Positions 54,775 to 63,536 of a stretch of DNA of 64,000 bases are shown piece after piece (within the stretch, counting starts at the first letter, position 1; every line of letters starts with the position of its first letter). A program made the translations under genes and the position numbers. The notes under the pieces are model-generated. The model was not told the origin of the DNA. It did not search any database and was given only the letters and a program-made list of their open reading frames with translations. This stretch comes from Bacillus badius NBRC 15713 (lineage in GTDB: Bacteria > Bacillota > Bacilli > Bacillales > Domibacillaceae), in NCBI RefSeq assembly GCF_001591605.1, contig NZ_BCVF01000011.1, positions 1-64,000 on the forward strand, given 5' to 3'.

Positions 54775-54941
54775 TTCATTGCCCTCCCACGTAATTAAAT
54801 AATCAATCCGCTGTTCTTTATTCTGTATTTATTCGTGCAGACAAAGCCCCTGTTCTTACTATTTTCTCTATTTTAGCAAAGATTCGCCGCTTTGCTAGGC
54901 TCTTTTGGACGGAACTCTATCTATTTGGCCGTTGGGCGAAC

Positions 54942-54951
54942 GGGGGCACAA
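54942..54951. repeat. Third copy of the GGGGGCACAA motif
   Basis: GGGGGCACAA occurs here and twice in the repeat-rich stretch at about 9138-9213, each time between genes. It is a short motif of unknown meaning. Confidence 0.3.
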
Positions 54952-54971
54952 GACCCCCTGGCTAGTGTAAG

Positions 54972-56114
54972 TTAATCTTTTTGTCTTGGCGGGCGCTTTC
55001 CCCAATACTGGTAATAATCCGTTCGAATAAACCCGTTAAAGAGCTTCCGTTTTTTCGTCGCTTGCTTGCCGTAAAATTGTTCAAATCCTTCATGAGATGT
55101 CAGCATATATACAGACCACGTATCGTAGCCGGCCAGCGCTTGGCCCATCTCCTGATACATTTGCTCCACTTCCGGCCGGTCTCCGAGACGTTCACCATAA
55201 GGAGGGTTTCCGACGATCACTCCATATTCTTTTGAAGTCGAGAAATCTTTGACATTCATTTGTTTAAATTGAATTAAATCAGCCAATCCTGCTTCGAAGG
55301 CATTTTTTTGCGCCACATCAACCATTCGGTGATCGATATCACTGCCCGTAATATCTAGAGGCTGATTATAATTGGCTACATCTTCCGCTTCCACTCTCGC
55401 GTTCTCCCATACCTCTTCGCCCATCCAGTGCCACTCTTCCGAGACAAACTCCCGATTAAACCCTGGAGCGATATTCTGACCAATCAGGGCTGCCTCTATC
55501 GGGATGGTGCCCGAACCGCAGAACGGGTCAACAAACGGGCGGTCGGGATGCCAATTTGTCAGCTGGATAAGAGCAGCCGCCAGCGTTTCCTTTAACGGGG
55601 CGCCTCCTTGAGCGATACGGTAACCCCGGCGATGCAGACCAGCACCGCTAGTGTCAATTGTAAGTGTGGCTTTATCTTTCAGCAAAGAAACTTCAATTTT
55701 AAATAAAGGACCGGTTTCTTGCAGCCATGTCTGAATTCTATATTTGTTTCTCAGGCGTTCAACAATTGCTTTTTTTACGATGGCCTGACAGTCAGATACA
55801 CTGAATAAAGTCGATTTCACCGATTTCCCTTGCACTGGAAACTCGGCTTCCTTCGGCAAGTACTGCTCCCATGGCAGCGCCTTCGTTGCTTCAAACAACT
55901 GATCAAATGTGGTTGCTTTAAATTCACCAACAATGATCTTTACACGGTCAGCCGACCGCAGCCACATATTGCAGCGGGCAATCGCTGACTCATCCCCTTG
56001 AAAAATAACTCTTCCATTATCTGTTTGGCATTCATAGCCAAGATTTTTCACTTCATTCGCCACAACTGCCTCGAGCCCCATTGCGGCTGTAGCCATTAAT
56101 GTATAGGTTGGCAT
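54972..56114 (-). CDS. ypsC: THUMP-domain rRNA methyltransferase (YpsC/RlmL family)
   Basis: A 380-residue class I SAM-dependent RNA methyltransferase. An N-terminal ferredoxin-like plus THUMP domain (residues 1-155) begins MPTYTLMATAAMGLEAVVANEVKNLGYE. The catalytic domain has FVDPFCGSGTIPIEAALIGQNIAPG (motif I) and GVIVGNPPYGERLGD (motif IV NPPY for N2-guanine methylation). By homology to RlmL/YcbY it probably makes m2G in 23S rRNA. ATG 56114 has GGTGATTGG. It is followed upstream by rnpB, as in B. subtilis. Confidence 0.92.
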   Translation of the reverse strand: MPTYTLMATAAMGLEAVVANEVKNLGYECQTDNGRVIFQGDESAIARCNMWLRSADRVKIIVGEFKATTFDQLFEATKALPWEQYLPKEAEFPVQGKSVKSTLFSVSDCQAIVKKAIVERLRNKYRIQTWLQETGPLFKIEVSLLKDKATLTIDTSGAGLHRRGYRIAQGGAPLKETLAAALIQLTNWHPDRPFVDPFCGSGTIPIEAALIGQNIAPGFNREFVSEEWHWMGEEVWENARVEAEDVANYNQPLDITGSDIDHRMVDVAQKNAFEAGLADLIQFKQMNVKDFSTSKEYGVIVGNPPYGERLGDRPEVEQMYQEMGQALAGYDTWSVYMLTSHEGFEQFYGKQATKKRKLFNGFIRTDYYQYWGKRPPRQKD

Positions 56115-56172
56115 CCAATCACCTGCACTTATAGAATTATGTATTCATTAAAAAAACAGCCATATAGAACAA

Positions 56173-56195
56173 AAGCTCTCCATAAAGGAGAGCTT
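56173..56195 (-). terminator. Terminator of rnpB
   Basis: AAGCTCTCC / GGAGAGCTT followed on the minus strand by TTTGTTC. Confidence 0.75.
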
Positions 56196-56210
56196 GTGAA
56201 ATTATATCCC

Positions 56211-56621
56211 ATAATAACGTTCTGTAAGCCATGTTCTGTACCATTGTACTGCAAGCGATCAGGGATGATCTTGTACTCCGGTGGTAATCATCTATCTGCG
56301 GATGTTCTAAAAACAGCCGCCCCTCTTATTGTTCATTTCCTTAAAGAGGGTGCCCCTACCTAAATTTGGGTTGCTCACTCGCGGGGTTTACCTCGTTCCA
56401 CCTTTATAATTTCTTATAAAGCTACGTCACTGTGGCACTTTCAAGGTAATCATGCCATATCCGAAGACTTAGGCATTTTCCCTGCCGTCAATCCAGCCGG
56501 AGCCGAACTGCCCTAGCTTACTTTTTCGCTAGGCACGAACACTACAGGCATCTCAGCACTGTGTGAGCATGGACTTTCCTCTGCAGCTAAACAGCTGCAG
56601 CGATTACCCGAACGCTATTAT
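56211..56621 (-). ncRNA. rnpB: RNase P RNA, Bacillus type B
   Basis: The catalytic RNA of RNase P, which matures tRNA 5' ends. The minus strand carries type-B sequences: CGTTCGGGTAATCGCTGCAG, GAGGAAAGTCCATGCTC, ACAGTGCTGAGATGCCTGTA, TTCGTGCCTAGCGAA, GAAAGTGCCACAGTGACG, GTAAACCCC...GAGCAACCCAAATTT and GGTAGGGG, ending in ACATGGCTTACAGAACG. P1 is ATAATAGCGTTC / GAACGTTATTAT, which sets the ends at about 56621 and 56211 (411 nt; about 400 in B. subtilis). It sits between gpsB and ypsC. Confidence 0.97.
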
Positions 56622-56687
56622 TGTCACCTGCACTATTATATAGGAAAAAACCAACTAATGCAAGAGTTTGTTCAGCTGCACAGCTAC

Positions 56688-57011
56688 TTATTCGTTGTAC
56701 AGCTTATCCCCGAAGACGTGCCGCTCTAGGTTGGACAAGCGCTTCAGAATATCGAAGTTTGTTGAACCGGCAGCTGGCTGCGGAGCCGGAGCCGGAGCAG
56801 GCTGCGAACGGCGCATTGTCGTTTCACTTTGTTTCTTCAAGCGCAGATTCTCCTGCTGCAGCTCTTCGATAGCTTGATGAAATGCCTCGTAGTCCTTAAT
56901 AATTAAATCAAGAAACTGATCCACTTCATCTGGGTTATAGCCTCTCATAGAAGTTTTAAAGTCTTTTTCTAAAATGTCCTTCGCTGTCAGTTTCACTTTA
57001 TTAGATAACAT
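56688..57011 (-). CDS. gpsB: Cell-division regulator GpsB
   Basis: A 107-residue DivIVA-family protein that shuttles PBP1 between septum and side wall. The N-terminal membrane/PBP-binding domain begins [35 protein letters not shown], a parallel coiled coil follows ([22 protein letters not shown]), then an Ala/Pro-rich linker ([13 protein letters not shown]) and the C-terminal trimerisation motif [19 protein letters not shown] 57011 aligns with the family and has GAGGTGATGACGGG. It is 40 nt from ypsA and 66 nt before rnpB. Confidence 0.95.
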   Translation of the reverse strand: MLSNKVKLTAKDILEKDFKTSMRGYNPDEVDQFLDLIIKDYEAFHQAIEELQQENLRLKKQSETTMRRSQPAPAPAPQPAAGSTNFDILKRLSNLERHVFGDKLYNE

Positions 57012-57093
57012 TCCCGTCATCACCTCAATATATTCCAAACCGTGTTGCATTTATTTTTTCAAAAACAGGCGCATTTGTCAATCTATTCAGCCC

Positions 57094-57654
57094 TTAATCC
57101 CAGTCTGTTTCTTTCAACTGTTCCTCTTCTGTAATAAATTGCAAATCATAAAATGTTATTTGGCGAATCTCAAACGGATGCTTCTCTTGAAAAGCCCGGG
57201 CCATATCCCACAAATATTGAGGAGATCCCGGCTTTTCGTCATCATAAATTGCCAGGAGGCCAGCTGCTTTTCGCAAAAACAATTGATTTTTATTTCGAAA
57301 TTGTGACGGGCTCTTATACGGCTCCTTCGATATTGAATCGACAAAATCAGCTTTGGCGAGAATCGCTTCATAATAGTGTTGGGTTTCTTCTTTCCAATTT
57401 TCCTGCTGCTGCGCAAACGGAGTAAGCACAGCAAGTTTAACATGAGGAACTTCCTCCTTCAACTGAAACAGCACCTCTGCCGCCCAGCACTCGACACCAA
57501 GCTGGCCGCTGATCAATAGCCATTCCATGCCTTCATCAAGCAGGCGCAGGAGCTCCTTTTCCAGCGCTTTTTTGATAAAGAATACAGCCGGATCATTTTG
57601 TTTAAAGATGCCAAGCTCATAAGGCTTATACCCTGCTACTGTCCAAACAGACAT
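57094..57654 (-). CDS. ypsA: YpsA-family (DUF1273, SLOG-like) protein
   Basis: A 186-residue protein of the DUF1273 family with a Rossmann-like SLOG fold. MSVWTVAGYKPYELGIF is the conserved start; GMEWLLISGQLGVECWAAEVLFQLKEE holds the Gly/Glu nucleotide-binding loop; PSQFRNKNQLFLRKAAGLLAIYDDEKPGSPQYL is the second conserved block. B. subtilis YpsA is linked to cell division and oxidative stress. ATG 57654 follows AGGGGGTTT. It is co-directional with gpsB and probably co-transcribed. Confidence 0.9.
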   Translation of the reverse strand: MSVWTVAGYKPYELGIFKQNDPAVFFIKKALEKELLRLLDEGMEWLLISGQLGVECWAAEVLFQLKEEVPHVKLAVLTPFAQQQENWKEETQHYYEAILAKADFVDSISKEPYKSPSQFRNKNQLFLRKAAGLLAIYDDEKPGSPQYLWDMARAFQEKHPFEIRQITFYDLQFITEEEQLKETDWD

Positions 57655-57679
57655 TGAAAAACCCCCTTTATCGCATAAT

Positions 57680-57709
57680 AAAAAAGCAAGGGAAAGCCCT
57701 TACTTTTTT
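57680..57709. terminator. Bidirectional terminator between cotD remnant and ypsA
   Basis: AAAAAAGCAAGGG / CCCTTACTTTTTT stem, one mismatch, with T-runs on both strands. Confidence 0.7.
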
Positions 57710-57949
57710 ATCTGCCTAACAGCCAAATGGCCAGCGAGAATTCTCCCCGCACAACAGCTGCTGATATACACATTCTGAGCAAAAAATTGGGTATGCGGAT
57801 CATAATGCTGGTGCTAGTATGTTTGATGATTAATGTTGGCCATGTGTTGGATAAAAGTGCGGCACAATAAATTGCTCAAAGATGTAATTTTCACAGCACA
57901 TCGGCGGATGACTCATCACAGGTCATACTTTGGGCCGGCTGCAATGCAT
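57700..57949 (-). pseudogene. cotD: Broken spore coat gene cotD
   Basis: The position between ypsA and the mrf genes is that of cotD in B. subtilis. Starting at ATG 57949 the reading gives MHCSRPKV, a TGA at 57925-57923, then PVMSHPPMCCENYIFEQFIV followed by PHFYPTH. A one-base shift near 57841 is needed to continue as ANINHQTY, a TAG at 57816-57814, then HQHYDPHTQFFAQNVYISSCC. This His/Cys/Pro-rich series aligns block by block with CotD (RP...HPTHCCE...VPHIHP...NVNHQ..QHxHYFPHT). Two stops and one frameshift make it non-functional; three separate lesions are unlikely to be sequencing errors. Confidence 0.75.
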
Positions 57950-58021
57950 CCTTCCATCCCCTATTTCTATATAGATCATCTGTGCAGAAAGAAGGGAACA
58001 CGCATTTTTTAAATAGTTGTT

Positions 58022-58123
58022 TTACAAAAAGCTGGAAAAGCTATCCTTCATATTGGTCATGAAAAAAGCAGTTAAGCCGACAACAACAAAAAATAACACA
58101 AGTAAAGCGCGATACACGTTCAT
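58022..58123 (-). CDS. Single-span membrane microprotein, 33 residues
   Basis: ATG 58123 opens a 33-codon frame ending in TAA at 58022. The product (MNVYRALLVLFFVVVGLTAFF, then MTNMKDSFSSFL) is one transmembrane helix with a short polar tail. GGGGTGG lies directly before the ATG at unusually short spacing, which lowers confidence. It stands between the cotD remnant and mrfB. The family is unknown. Confidence 0.5.
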   Translation of the reverse strand: MNVYRALLVLFFVVVGLTAFFMTNMKDSFSSFL

Positions 58124-58297
58124 TCCACCCCATACATATTTTCTCTTATGTTTTTTGTACCATTCTACATTTTACAGCCTTTTGTCATAAGAAACAATAA
58201 ACATCTGGAATTTATTTTGGCGAAAAGAACAAAACTTTGTCGTTTTTTTATTGTTAAAAGTCGAAAAGAAGTAACTATCTACAAACTGTCATCTTGC

Positions 58298-59533
58298 TTA
58301 TCTATTTATTTTCTTCATTAACCTTGTTTTTCTTTTATCCAAATCCTCTTCCAGCCGCTTATTTGTCCCGTTACAAAGACTGCTTGCTGCTTCTGCGTGC
58401 TGCATCGCCTTCAAGAGCTCCTTCTGCTTATGCTCGTAATATTTACTCAGCTCAATATGCGCTTCTATTCTTTCGGACAGCGCTCCTTCCTCGCAGACGG
58501 CATCCCATAAAGCAACTGCTTGAGCCCAGTTTTTTTCCCTCTTATAGTGAAAAGCTAGCGCATGGCTGGCCATCGCCTGCACTTCTTTATCCTGCTCATC
58601 AACAAGCTTTCGGTAAGCACCGGCTGACAGCTTTTTTTCGCCGACTGCCTCAAGCCATCGTGCAACTTCAAATTTTTCCCGGCTCGTCCGGTCTTCCCCT
58701 TCCTCCAAAATATGAAGGCTCACATGGGTGTAAAGGGTAATGAGCGTTAAAATATCTCTTTCATTATGCTCCATGACCTTCAATATACCTTCCGGCTTCC
58801 GTCTTTCTACATAATCAAAATAAATCATTGGCGCTAAGTAGCCGGGGATATCTTCTGTACGGCAAATATCAAGCTTTTCCTTCTCAACATTTACCAGTTT
58901 GACAGCCTCCATTGAATGTTTCCATAGTCTTCTAGAAGCGTGATATAAATCAAAGTGGCCAAACCCCGGGAGCTTTGGCACATGCTCACGAACGAGTGTA
59001 TGCCGGGTTTTTACTTGCGGCCAGTCGAAGGATTTTCCATTATACGTGACGAGCGTCGTGTAATCTACTTTCTCAAGAAAGCTTGAATACAGCGCCACTT
59101 CATTTCCCGGTGCCGGCAAAAAATGCTGGCGCACCACGACCTCCTCCCCCTGGATTCTGGCGTAGCCGAGCAAGAAAATGATATTCCCGGTTCCTCCGCC
59201 GAGACCGGTAGTTTCCGTATCGAAGAAAAACAAATCCGACACCTGATGCCCTTTCGCAGATAATGGATGGGCTCCTTCCCATTCATTCCACTTGGCTACA
59301 GCCTGCTTCACTTCAGAAAACCGGTGCCGGCCATGCTGGAAAGAGAGCGGATACCTGACTTCGCGAATGAGACACCATTGATCATCAAGCACATAAGGCG
59401 TTGCTCCAGCTCTTTCCCATTCATCCATATAAGGGATATCCGGCTGCTGAACAAGCGGTTTTTCTGCAGGCTTATCTTGTTCTTCTCTGATAATATGGCG
59501 TTTCATCCGTTGAAGCTTTCCGGATAATCCCAT
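58298..59533 (-). CDS. mrfB: DEDD-type exonuclease MrfB (YprB)
   Basis: A 411-residue protein with an RNase H-like exonuclease domain and C-terminal TPR-like repeats. Catalytic motifs: FFDTETTGLGGGTGN (Asp, Glu), LVTYNGKSFDWPQVKTRHTL (Asp) and EHNERDILTLITLY (His-x4-Asp), so the set is DEDDh. The TPR region (ALAFHYKREKNWAQAVALWDAV, EAHIELSKYYEHKQKELLKAM) likely mediates protein contact. In B. subtilis MrfB works with MrfA in excision repair of mitomycin C damage independent of UvrABC. It starts 15 nt after mrfA with AGGAGTCAAG. Confidence 0.92.
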   Translation of the reverse strand: MGLSGKLQRMKRHIIREEQDKPAEKPLVQQPDIPYMDEWERAGATPYVLDDQWCLIREVRYPLSFQHGRHRFSEVKQAVAKWNEWEGAHPLSAKGHQVSDLFFFDTETTGLGGGTGNIIFLLGYARIQGEEVVVRQHFLPAPGNEVALYSSFLEKVDYTTLVTYNGKSFDWPQVKTRHTLVREHVPKLPGFGHFDLYHASRRLWKHSMEAVKLVNVEKEKLDICRTEDIPGYLAPMIYFDYVERRKPEGILKVMEHNERDILTLITLYTHVSLHILEEGEDRTSREKFEVARWLEAVGEKKLSAGAYRKLVDEQDKEVQAMASHALAFHYKREKNWAQAVALWDAVCEEGALSERIEAHIELSKYYEHKQKELLKAMQHAEAASSLCNGTNKRLEEDLDKRKTRLMKKINR

Positions 59534-59548
59534 TTCACTTGACTCCTC

Positions 59549-61816
59549 TCATAAGAACATTTTCAACAGGCGGTAAGCATCTTCCTTCGCCGTAGGAAAA
59601 GCAGTGTCGGTGCCTATGCAGGAAGGACAGCCTTTTGGACAAGGGCAATGACGAATGAGCTCTGCCGCTTGGTTGATAATTTCGCTGAATTGATTGAAAA
59701 CTTGTTCACTTAGCCCGATGCCGCCCGGGTAATGATCATAGACGAAGATTGTCGGCTTCTCATTATGGCTGGCTTTTACTTGCGGCACAATATGGATATC
59801 ATTCGGATCGCACATAGCAAATAAAGGGATAATTGCTTTTAATGAATGGGCTGCTCCGATGAGGCCGTTCTCTACTCGTTCTTCTGACAGTTCCTGGACA
59901 TTGTTATCGAGCGACATCCATACCGCATTCGTATGCAGCTCTACCTCCGGCAAATGAATCGGACCGGAACCAATGTTTTCATGCGTATCAAATTTAATCT
60001 TTTTAAAAATAGTGGCCATCGCATGAACAGCCACATCCCCGTAGGAAAACGCGGCCGTCCCCTTTTCCTGCTTTTTGTCCTCCTCCAGCACTTGAAGCTG
60101 GACCGCCAGATTCGCATCTGTAAAATAATCCACATCCACTTCGCGAACATAGGCTTTCTTCTCTTCCCAGTCCAGTTCCTCCACTTGGTATTGGACTCCC
60201 TGATGAAGGTAAATCGCTTCATCATGCAAGAGGGTCATCGCGCTGAATGTATCCATTTCTCCGATCACTTTATGGCCAGCTGTTACAGAAATGTCAATAA
60301 TAATCACATTTTCCTGTGAAGCTGAACGCAGACTGATATTATGAGCCGGAAATGAATCATTCATCCAAAACCATTGTCCTTGATTCTCATGCAGCACTCT
60401 CTCTGCTGTTAAGAACTCAAGCACCTCTTCAATATCTGTTTCCCCGAATGATTCTCCTTGTTTAAACGGCAGCTCATAAGCGGCACATTTCAAATGGTCA
60501 ATAAGAATGACGAGATTGTCAGGATTAATCCGAGCTGTTTCAGGTGTGCGTCTAAAGAAATAATCTGGATGGTCAATAATAAATTGATCGAGCGGATCAG
60601 AGCTTGCTACCATAATCACAAGAGACTCCCCATGACGGCGCCCCGCTCTGCCGGCTTGCTGCCAGGCACTGGCAATCGTTCCTGGATAACCAGTCATTAC
60701 ACAAACTTGGAGTTGGCCGATGTCGACTCCAAGTTCAAGCGCATTCGTGCTGACCACTCCATAAATATCTCCATTCCTCAGACCCTTCTCAATTTCACGC
60801 CGCTGCGTGGGCAAGTATCCTCCGCGATAGCCTCTGATCGATTTCGCGCCGAGTTCGTTTTTCACAAGTTCCTGCAAGTACGTCAAAAGAATTTCCACGC
60901 GCACCCGGCTTCTGGCAAATACGATTGTTTGAATTTTATTTTTTAGCATTTCGCCAGCGAGCCGGCGGACTTCCAAAACCGCGCTGCGCCGAATATTCAA
61001 CGGCTTATTGACAACGGGGGGATTGTAAAAGACGAAGTGCTTTTTCCCGGCTGGCGCCCCATTTTTATCGATTAGCCGGATAGATTTCCCGGTTAATGAC
61101 TCGGCAAGCTCCAGCGGATTGGCAATGGTAGCAGATGTGCAAATAAATACTGGATCGCTCCCGTAATAGCGGCAAATTCGCTGTAAACGGCGCAAAACAT
61201 TTGCCACGTGGCTGCCGAATACTCCCCTGTATATATGAAGTTCATCAATGACGATGTATTTTAAGTTCTCAAATAATGCGACCCATTTTGTATGGTGCGG
61301 CAAAATTGCCGAATGCAGCATATCTGGATTTGTCAGAATGACTTGTCCCGCTTTGCGTACTTTTTGGCGAATATTTGCCGGCGTGTCTCCGTCATACGTA
61401 TAGCTGTGAATTGGCAGACCCACTTCCTGAATCAATTCATTGATTTCGCTTTTTTGGTCCTGCGCAAGTGCCTTCGTCGGAAACAAATAAAGCGCCCGCG
61501 CTTTCTCGTTTTCGATCACCGCTTGCATAACCGGCAAATTGTAGCAAAGTGTTTTTCCAGATGCTGTCGGCGTAACAGCTACGAAGCTTTCTCCCCGCCT
61601 TGCTGCTTCATAGGCCAGCAATTGATGCGTATATAACTGCTCAATTCCTCTATTGTTTAACGCGGCTGCAAGCTCAGGAGCAATGTCAGCCGGCAGCGGA
61701 ACAACAGCCGCTTCTTTTTCTGGTATGGTGTGCCAATGAATGATATTGGAACGGACTGCTTCCTCCTGCCTTAGCCAGTCGATGGCTTCTTGCAGCGTCT
61801 TTCTCCCAAATTGCAT
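59549..61816 (-). CDS. mrfA: DEAD/DEAH-box helicase MrfA (YprA)
   Basis: A 755-residue superfamily 2 helicase. Motif Q/I: THQLLAYEAARRGESFVAVTPTASGKTL; motif II DELH in YIVIDELHIYRG; motif III CTSATI; motif VI WQQAGRAGRRHG. The C-terminal DUF1998-type domain carries a four-cysteine zinc site (HCPCPKGCPSCIG), typical of MrfA. With MrfB it repairs mitomycin-induced adducts and cross-links. ATG 61816 has GAGGTGAG. The two genes form an operon. Confidence 0.94.
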   Translation of the reverse strand: MQFGRKTLQEAIDWLRQEEAVRSNIIHWHTIPEKEAAVVPLPADIAPELAAALNNRGIEQLYTHQLLAYEAARRGESFVAVTPTASGKTLCYNLPVMQAVIENEKARALYLFPTKALAQDQKSEINELIQEVGLPIHSYTYDGDTPANIRQKVRKAGQVILTNPDMLHSAILPHHTKWVALFENLKYIVIDELHIYRGVFGSHVANVLRRLQRICRYYGSDPVFICTSATIANPLELAESLTGKSIRLIDKNGAPAGKKHFVFYNPPVVNKPLNIRRSAVLEVRRLAGEMLKNKIQTIVFARSRVRVEILLTYLQELVKNELGAKSIRGYRGGYLPTQRREIEKGLRNGDIYGVVSTNALELGVDIGQLQVCVMTGYPGTIASAWQQAGRAGRRHGESLVIMVASSDPLDQFIIDHPDYFFRRTPETARINPDNLVILIDHLKCAAYELPFKQGESFGETDIEEVLEFLTAERVLHENQGQWFWMNDSFPAHNISLRSASQENVIIIDISVTAGHKVIGEMDTFSAMTLLHDEAIYLHQGVQYQVEELDWEEKKAYVREVDVDYFTDANLAVQLQVLEEDKKQEKGTAAFSYGDVAVHAMATIFKKIKFDTHENIGSGPIHLPEVELHTNAVWMSLDNNVQELSEERVENGLIGAAHSLKAIIPLFAMCDPNDIHIVPQVKASHNEKPTIFVYDHYPGGIGLSEQVFNQFSEIINQAAELIRHCPCPKGCPSCIGTDTAFPTAKEDAYRLLKMFL

Positions 61817-61887
61817 GCTCTCACCTCTTCTTCATTTTAGCGAACAAACGATCCATTTGAAAGAAAAAATGACTGTTTTCGTCCCGC

Positions 61888-61921
61888 AAAAAAGCCCTGA
61901 AGGCATCATTCTCCTTCAAGG
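61888..61921 (-). terminator. Terminator of yppG
   Basis: GCC(C)TGAAGG / CCTTCAAGGC stem, followed on the minus strand by TTTTTTGCG. Confidence 0.65.
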
Positions 61922-61930
61922 CCGGATTAT

Positions 61931-62296
61931 TTATACTTTCAGCCACCCAGACATATCCTTCACAACCTTTGACAATTGCGATACCGTATTCACCATCATT
62001 CCCGCTGTATCCATCGCTTTATTAATGTCAAATGTGCCATCTTTATTTTGAAAGGATTTCAATAGAGCAGACTGGCTGCTGCTTTTGGCCGATCCCATGT
62101 TTTGCGTCATAGAAGCAGAGGGCGCAAACATTGAATACGGTCCTTCTTGCATTGGCATTTGGTAAAGCGGATGGCCCCACAAATCCCCCGGAAATTGGGA
62201 ATAACTGGGCGAAGAAGGTGTGTGGCCAGGATAAGCCGAAGGTGAATGATAGGGATAATGCCCAGGATATGGGTACACCTGACTCCACGGATTCAT
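61931..62296 (-). CDS. yppG: YppG-like protein
   Basis: A 121-residue protein. The N-terminal half is low complexity, rich in Pro, Tyr, His, Ser and Gly (YPYPGHYPYHSPSAYPGHTP), as in spore-surface proteins. The C-terminal half is a small helical domain (ALLKSFQNKDGTFDINKAMDTAGMMVNTVSQLSKVVKDMSGWLK) characteristic of the YppG family. ATG 62296 has GGGAGGGAAA. A spore-coat or envelope role is likely by composition and family. Confidence 0.85.
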   Translation of the reverse strand: MNPWSQVYPYPGHYPYHSPSAYPGHTPSSPSYSQFPGDLWGHPLYQMPMQEGPYSMFAPSASMTQNMGSAKSSSQSALLKSFQNKDGTFDINKAMDTAGMMVNTVSQLSKVVKDMSGWLKV

Positions 62297-62357
62297 CTTT
62301 TTCCCTCCCGCAACATTCGTTACAACATGGTATGCGAATTCGCTGAAAAGGTGACCA

Positions 62358-62711
62358 TCACGTTAATTCTTTTATTAACTGATGCAACACGAAAAGAGTT
62401 GACTCAACGTAATTTCGAAAACGTTTAAAGCTGGTTTCCGGAAAAAACGCTTGTACTGAAATCAACTCGATATTCTCTACCACCGCTTTCATTTGCGGAT
62501 AGTGGATATGGCGAAAGCGCCTCGTTTGCAAACAAGCGGTCAGTTCCTTCTCCCACTCTCTCGACCGCAAGCGGGCTTGGTCCGCAAAAGGTTTGACTTC
62601 TGCATAAAAATCCCCTTTTTCTTGTTTTTCCCTCGCTAAGTGATAACGGCTATTGGCACGGGTGACAATCTCTATCAGCTGCTCTGTCAATTCTTGAAGT
62701 CGGCTCATCAT
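62358..62711 (-). CDS. yppE: YppE-family (DUF1798) helical protein
   Basis: A 117-residue helical-bundle protein: MSRLQELTEQLIEIVTRANSRYHLAREKQEKGDFYAEVKPFADQ, then LTACLQTRRFRHIHYPQMKAVVENIELISVQAFFP. This matches YppE, whose four-helix structure is known but whose function is not. ATG 62711 (or 62708) follows CAGGAGAAT. The gene order yppE-yppG follows B. subtilis; a yppF homologue was not seen. Confidence 0.87.
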   Translation of the reverse strand: MMSRLQELTEQLIEIVTRANSRYHLAREKQEKGDFYAEVKPFADQARLRSREWEKELTACLQTRRFRHIHYPQMKAVVENIELISVQAFFPETSFKRFRNYVESTLFVLHQLIKELT

Positions 62712-62920
62712 TTATTCTCCTGTTCACCCTGTTATATTTTAATTAAGCTTTGGCTCATGCGCATAAAGAAACTCATTTAATCGAACAAAAAGAAAACAAC
62801 AGAGAAAGTCATCGTCTCTTCATTTCATTCAAATGAGTCAACACGCACATCGCTTATTTTACGATTTTATAAGTTTTTGGGGGAATCTTCAAGAGATCGT
62901 TTCTTCATTTCAATTATATG

Positions 62921-63142
62921 TTAAAAGGATTGGACCATCTTGTAGGCAGGACCGGCAGACAACAAGAATTCAGCTCCTTCTTCCAGCTGGCTCATGCGCG
63001 CCATCACCGCCTCCTTTTTCTTCCAAAGGCGTGAATAGTGGGCTTTGTGCATCACAGCAGATCGTTTATGCAACACTTTCTCGATTTGCTCTACTTGTTC
63101 TTCAATCTCATTTAAGGTACGAAGCACTTCTTCTCTTGTCAT
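62921..63142 (-). CDS. Small coiled-coil protein, 73 residues
   Basis: A helical, charged protein: MTREEVLRTLNEIEEQVEQIEKVLHKRSAVMHKAHYSRLWKKKEAVMARMSQLEEG. Heptad-like spacing suggests a two-helix coiled coil. ATG 63142 has AAAAGGAGTGGG; the longer in-frame reading from 63232 lacks a site. Its place near yppE and recU is that of yppC/yppD in B. subtilis, but I cannot confirm homology. Confidence 0.65.
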   Translation of the reverse strand: MTREEVLRTLNEIEEQVEQIEKVLHKRSAVMHKAHYSRLWKKKEAVMARMSQLEEGAEFLLSAGPAYKMVQSF

Positions 63143-63536
63143 TCTTCCCACTCCTTTTATAATATTCTTTGCGCTTATTCTCTTGCCCAACTCTTTCTCT
63201 CTTTTTATAATGGATTCCTTCTCGGCTGACAAAACTAGGTGTCTTTCGGCAAAGAAAGAACGAGCCGGACAAAAATTTCTTTTGATTCGACAAAGCTTTT
63301 ATCCCCTAAAAGTACTATGCGCTATGAAATGCAGCCGCGGCGTGAAAAGGTTATAATAAAGAAGCCGGAAAGGTCATATGAGGCCGCTAAACTGCATAAC
63401 TGTACAAGAGGACCACAGAGGAAGTGAGGAAGAAATTTCACGTCCGGAACGGCCAAAAGGAAAAAATCGTCCTATTTCTCTACCCCGTGTATAATTTTTT
63501 CTGTTATGATATGTATTATCTTGTGAGGTGCATGCT
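63143..63536. other. Intergenic region between divergent genes and recU
   Basis: About 390 nt with no credible gene. TATAAT (63490-63495) and TATGAT (63505-63510) are possible -10 boxes for recU, without a clear -35. A stretch GAGGAAGTGAGGAAG...CACGTCCGGAAC (63416-63450) looks structured but matches nothing I know. Confidence 0.4.

Noticed and set aside
63416-63460. Resemblance to a group II intron segment (GAGGAAG...CACGTCCGGAAC)
   Set aside because: Only a dozen or so bases are similar, with no domain V, no maturase gene and no exon junctions nearby.
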